NCBI GenBank assembly: GCA_019240375.1
Contig: JAFAYN010000372.1
Span: 1 to 8,725 of the forward strand
Direction: 5' to 3'
Source of the DNA: Gemmatimonadota bacterium
GTDB lineage: Bacteria; Gemmatimonadota; Gemmatimonadetes; Longimicrobiales; Longimicrobiaceae
DNA: 8,725 nt
The notes beneath the pieces are model-generated. The model made no database searches, was not told the DNA's origin, and saw nothing but the letters and a program-made list of their open reading frames with translations. Made by a program: the position numbers and the translations under genes. Of this stretch, positions 6,238 through 8,725 are shown piece by piece; positions within the stretch are counted from its first letter, which is position 1, and every line of letters starts with the position of its first letter.

Positions 6238-8725
6238 CTAGCCCTGCCCGACCGCCGTCAGCCCCACCGAGCGGACGATCTCCTGCAGCTGCTCGCCGTG
6301 GTCGTGGTCGCGCACCAGCACGTACGCCGAGGTGGGGTGCGCCTCCGCGCCGAAGCGCCCCTTTTCCAGGTCGGCGTCCATCCCCCAGTGCAGCGTCCGG
6401 GTACCCAGCTCCCGGGCGCGGCGCGTCATGCGGAGGAGGAGCTGGCGGTACGCCCCGTACTCGCGGTCGGCGACGTAGGCGTAGTCCACGCCGCACATGA
6501 ACACCGCGTAGTCGTCGCCGCCGCGGTGCGCCGCGTACCAGGCGACCGGGCGGCCGTCCTCCGGCCCGCCCGCCTCCGCGTCCAGCGTCAGCACCACCAC
6601 CTCCCACGCGGGGCTGGCGAGGAGAGCCGGGACCAGCCCCTCCGGGAGGGTGAAGACGTTGATCCGCTGCCGGCGCGAGGCCACCTGCAGGTACAGGCGG
6701 TGGAGGTGCGCGGCGAGCCCGGGGTCGTCCGCCTGCTCGCCGTGCACGCCCAGCACCCGGGCACGGAAGGGGGCGGACGCCTCCACCAGCTCCCGCAGGA
6801 AGCGGCGGGTGCGCTTGCTCGCCCCGGCCACCATTTCGGCCTCGGTGCTCCCGCCCAGCTCCAGCTGGTGCGTGTGGAGCTGCGGCACCTTCAGGAAGTC
6901 GCGCCCGCGCATCCACGCTTCCAGCTCGGGGTCCTCCCCGGCGAAGTCGCGCAGCACCACGGAAGAGACCTTCCACTCCGCCGCCTGCTCCAGCATCGCT
7001 TCCACCAGCGCCGCCAGCGCTTCGCGCCAGGGCCCCGTCCGGTCGAGGAAGAGATGGTTCCCCTCGGACAGGAGCGACCCCTGCATCAGCACCTCGGAGG
7101 TGAGGAGGTACGGGTCGTCCCCGCGCAGCCGCTCCACCTCGCGCGACACCCGCTCCTGCGAGAACATGTCGTCCTTGTGCAGGGCGCGGACGAAGTAGGT
7201 GGCGGCCCGCGGGGCTCCCGCTTCGTCGCGGACGGTCAGGTAGCGCCACTCCCAGCGGTGCTCGCGCCGCGGCTGGTCGCGGAACAGCTCCTCGGCGGTG
7301 CGGAGCGCCGCCCAGCTCGAGGCCCCGTGCCCGGCCATGCACCGGTCCCACTCGGCGGCGTCCAGGTCGCGGACGGTGCGGCGCACCTCCACCTTCCACC
7401 CCGCGGGGAGCGCGGTGCGCGCCTCCGCGGCGGGCCTTTCCCGGTAGATGGCGATGCGGAGGCGTCCGATGCCCCCGTCCGCCTCGCGCGCGGGGAAGCC
7501 GCGCGACTCCCGCGGGACGGCGTCGTGGAAGAGGGCGTCCAGCTCCCCGGCGGTGACCCCGTGCTCTTCGAGGGCGCGGGGGACGTGGCGCGCCAGCGCC
7601 TCCACCACGCCCCGCACCTCTCCCGGCGTGTGCAGCGAGGTGAGGGTGAGGCGGATCCCCGCGCGCCGCGTCGGCACGGAGGGGTAGGTGGAGATGGTGA
7701 CGTAGTACCCCTCGTCCATCATCCGCTCGGCCACCGACATGGCGGCCTCGGCCCGCCCCAGCGGGAGGAAGAAGATGGGGCCGTCGTTCCGGCTCAGGAG
7801 CGGGAGCCCGTGCTCGGCCAGGAGGACGTTGCAGAGGTCCACCCGCTCGCGGTACACCCGCTGCAGCCCTTCCAGCTCGCCGGAAAGGTGCAGCCGCGCG
7901 GAGGCGAGCGCCGCCCCCATCATCGGCGGCTGGAGCGGGCCCGAGAACACGTACGGCCCGCCGCAGATCCGCACCCGCTCCCGCTCCTCCTCCGACGAGA
8001 AGACGAAGCACCCGCCCCCGGCCGCGAACGCCTTGACCAGCGAGGTGCCGAGCACCACCCGCTCGTCCAGCGGCATCCGGGAAAGGAAGTAGCCGCGGCC
8101 GTGCTTCCCCGCCCAGCTCATCCCGTGCGCGTCGTCCACGTAGATGCGCACGTTGGGCGCGACGTCCAGCACCTGCTGCAGCAGCCCGAACGGGGCACAG
8201 TCGCCGTACATGGAGTACACGCCGTCGCAGGCGAAGTAGACCGTGCGGTGGCGGCGGGCCAGCCGCTCCACCGTTTCCAGCGCCTTCCCGTCCAGCTCGC
8301 GGTGGCGCACCGTTTCGACGGTGGCGCCGCTGGCCTGGGCCAGGGTGGCGGCGATCTGCAGGCTGCGGTGCGCCTGGTTGTCCACCACGATGGCGTCGCG
8401 CTCGGTGGCGATCACCGGGAGCACCATCTGGTGCCCCATGGAGGTGGAGGAGGAGATCAGCGCGTGGCCGCCGAACAGCTCCGAGAGCAGCTCCTCCAGC
8501 TCGCGGTACGGGGGCGCCGAAAGGTATCCGCGCGACGACGAGAACTGCGTCCCGAAGCGCCGCGTCGCGTCGATCACCCCCTCCACCAGGGCGGGGTGGA
8601 ACTCCAGCCCCAGGTACGAGCACGACGAAAAGGAGCACAGCTCCCGCCCGCCGATACGCACCGTCCGGCCGCGCAGCGTCTCGTCCTCGCACACCTGGAA
8701 GAGCACGCCCCGGCGCCGGGCCTCC
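6238..8725 (-). CDS. Alpha-oxoamine synthase (AONS/SPT-like) fused to a GNAT-like acyltransferase, 5' end outside window
   Basis: Numbering is from the GTG at 8706; the frame stays open to the window edge. The N-terminal part, about 1-385, is a fold-type I PLP enzyme of the alpha-oxoamine synthase family, which joins an acyl thioester to an amino acid with loss of CO2. Visible marks are SYLGL (30-34), SSSRGYLS (56-63), the PLP-stacking His in QAHRSL (His113), the DDAHG motif (191-195) and the Schiff-base lysine in GTSLVKAFAAGGG (Lys225). After a linker, residues about 435-822 form a second unit. It resembles the FemAB-like/BioF2-like GNAT acyltransferases, with GASKRTRRFLREL (628-640), a VAWYAAHRG strand (721-729) and LHWGMDADLEKGRFG (772-786). 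Total length is about twice that of a normal synthase. I read it as a natural fusion, because the frame is continuous and both halves show coding bias. Since about 20 residues are missing compared with E. coli BioF, the true start probably lies outside. Product candidates are a sphingoid base/ceramide-like lipid or another N-acyl amino-ketone. Plain biotin synthesis is less likely. The PLP half is secure; the C-terminal family is an inference. Confidence 0.88.
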   Translation of the reverse strand, partial: EARRRGVLFQVCEDETLRGRTVRIGGRELCSFSSCSYLGLEFHPALVEGVIDATRRFGTQFSSSRGYLSAPPYRELEELLSELFGGHALISSSTSMGHQMVLPVIATERDAIVVDNQAHRSLQIAATLAQASGATVETVRHRELDGKALETVERLARRHRTVYFACDGVYSMYGDCAPFGLLQQVLDVAPNVRIYVDDAHGMSWAGKHGRGYFLSRMPLDERVVLGTSLVKAFAAGGGCFVFSSEEERERVRICGGPYVFSGPLQPPMMGAALASARLHLSGELEGLQRVYRERVDLCNVLLAEHGLPLLSRNDGPIFFLPLGRAEAAMSVAERMMDEGYYVTISTYPSVPTRRAGIRLTLTSLHTPGEVRGVVEALARHVPRALEEHGVTAGELDALFHDAVPRESRGFPAREADGGIGRLRIAIYRERPAAEARTALPAGWKVEVRRTVRDLDAAEWDRCMAGHGASSWAALRTAEELFRDQPRREHRWEWRYLTVRDEAGAPRAATYFVRALHKDDMFSQERVSREVERLRGDDPYLLTSEVLMQGSLLSEGNHLFLDRTGPWREALAALVEAMLEQAAEWKVSSVVLRDFAGEDPELEAWMRGRDFLKVPQLHTHQLELGGSTEAEMVAGASKRTRRFLRELVEASAPFRARVLGVHGEQADDPGLAAHLHRLYLQVASRRQRINVFTLPEGLVPALLASPAWEVVVLTLDAEAGGPEDGRPVAWYAAHRGGDDYAVFMCGVDYAYVADREYGAYRQLLLRMTRRARELGTRTLHWGMDADLEKGRFGAEAHPTSAYVLVRDHDHGEQLQEIVRSVGLTAVGQG

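Noticed and set aside
3639..6500. Long plus-strand open frame (953 codons) across the PAS-GAF kinase and the end of the fusion gene
   Set aside because: It runs through a terminator hairpin and across two well-supported genes, with repetitive His/Leu/Arg/Pro composition and no recognisable domain.
6146..8692. Minus-strand open frame (848 codons) overlapping the oxoamine synthase fusion in another frame
   Set aside because: Its translation is almost entirely Arg/Gly/Ala/Pro, while the overlapping frame carries a complete PLP-enzyme motif set.
8704..8706. GTG at 8706 as the true start of the fusion gene
   Set aside because: The frame continues upstream to the window edge, the only SD-like GGAGG is 14 nt away, and the N-terminus would be about 20 residues shorter than in E. 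coli BioF. I treat the gene as partial.
1..8725. CRISPR arrays, insertion sequences, tRNA or rRNA genes
   Set aside because: I saw no regularly spaced direct repeats, transposase motifs, terminal inverted repeats or tRNA-like cloverleaf segments on either strand.

Overview
The window is a very GC-rich stretch (I judge roughly 70% by eye, with strong G/C bias at third codon positions) in which all four recognisable genes lie on the minus strand. The gene style fits a free-living soil-type bacterium rich in signal transduction: large soluble hybrid histidine kinases of the 'AHDFNN' type and a multi-HAMP chemoreceptor. Gemmatimonadota (Longimicrobium-like) or Myxococcota would fit. That placement is an inference from gene style; no rRNA or other taxonomic marker is present.

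Reading in the direction of transcription (right to left): (1) 8725-6238, a two-part enzyme, 5' end outside the window. Its N-terminal half is a PLP-dependent alpha-oxoamine synthase (the AONS/KBL/serine palmitoyltransferase family) and its C-terminal half looks like a GNAT-fold acyltransferase. A GC hairpin follows at 6205-6228. (2) 6179-3720, an 819-residue soluble hybrid histidine kinase: degenerate receiver-like segment, PAS, GAF, HisKA, HATPase, receiver. A 14-bp hairpin follows at 3661-3692. (3) 3531-1747, a 594-residue soluble hybrid histidine kinase: GAF, HisKA, HATPase, receiver. A 13-bp hairpin follows at 1682-1710. (4) 1485-1, the first 495 residues of a methyl-accepting chemotaxis protein with a periplasmic helical sensor region and what look like several HAMP units; its signalling tip is cut off by the window edge. 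A notably A+T-richer leader (about 1501-1650) precedes it and probably holds its promoter.

The two kinases share the same C-terminal core and look like paralogues with different input modules. Neither has a visible membrane segment, so both should sense cytoplasmic signals. Neither is next to a DNA-binding response regulator, so their phosphotransfer targets are unknown. The hairpin after each of the first three genes suggests mostly separate transcripts rather than one operon.

The most interesting item is the oxoamine synthase-acyltransferase fusion. It could condense an acyl thioester with an amino acid and then N-acylate the product, which is the logic of bacterial sphingolipid/ceramide synthesis, or it could make another acylated amino-ketone. 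A more speculative link is that alpha-oxoamine synthases of the CqsA/LqsA type make signals read by hybrid kinases encoded nearby.
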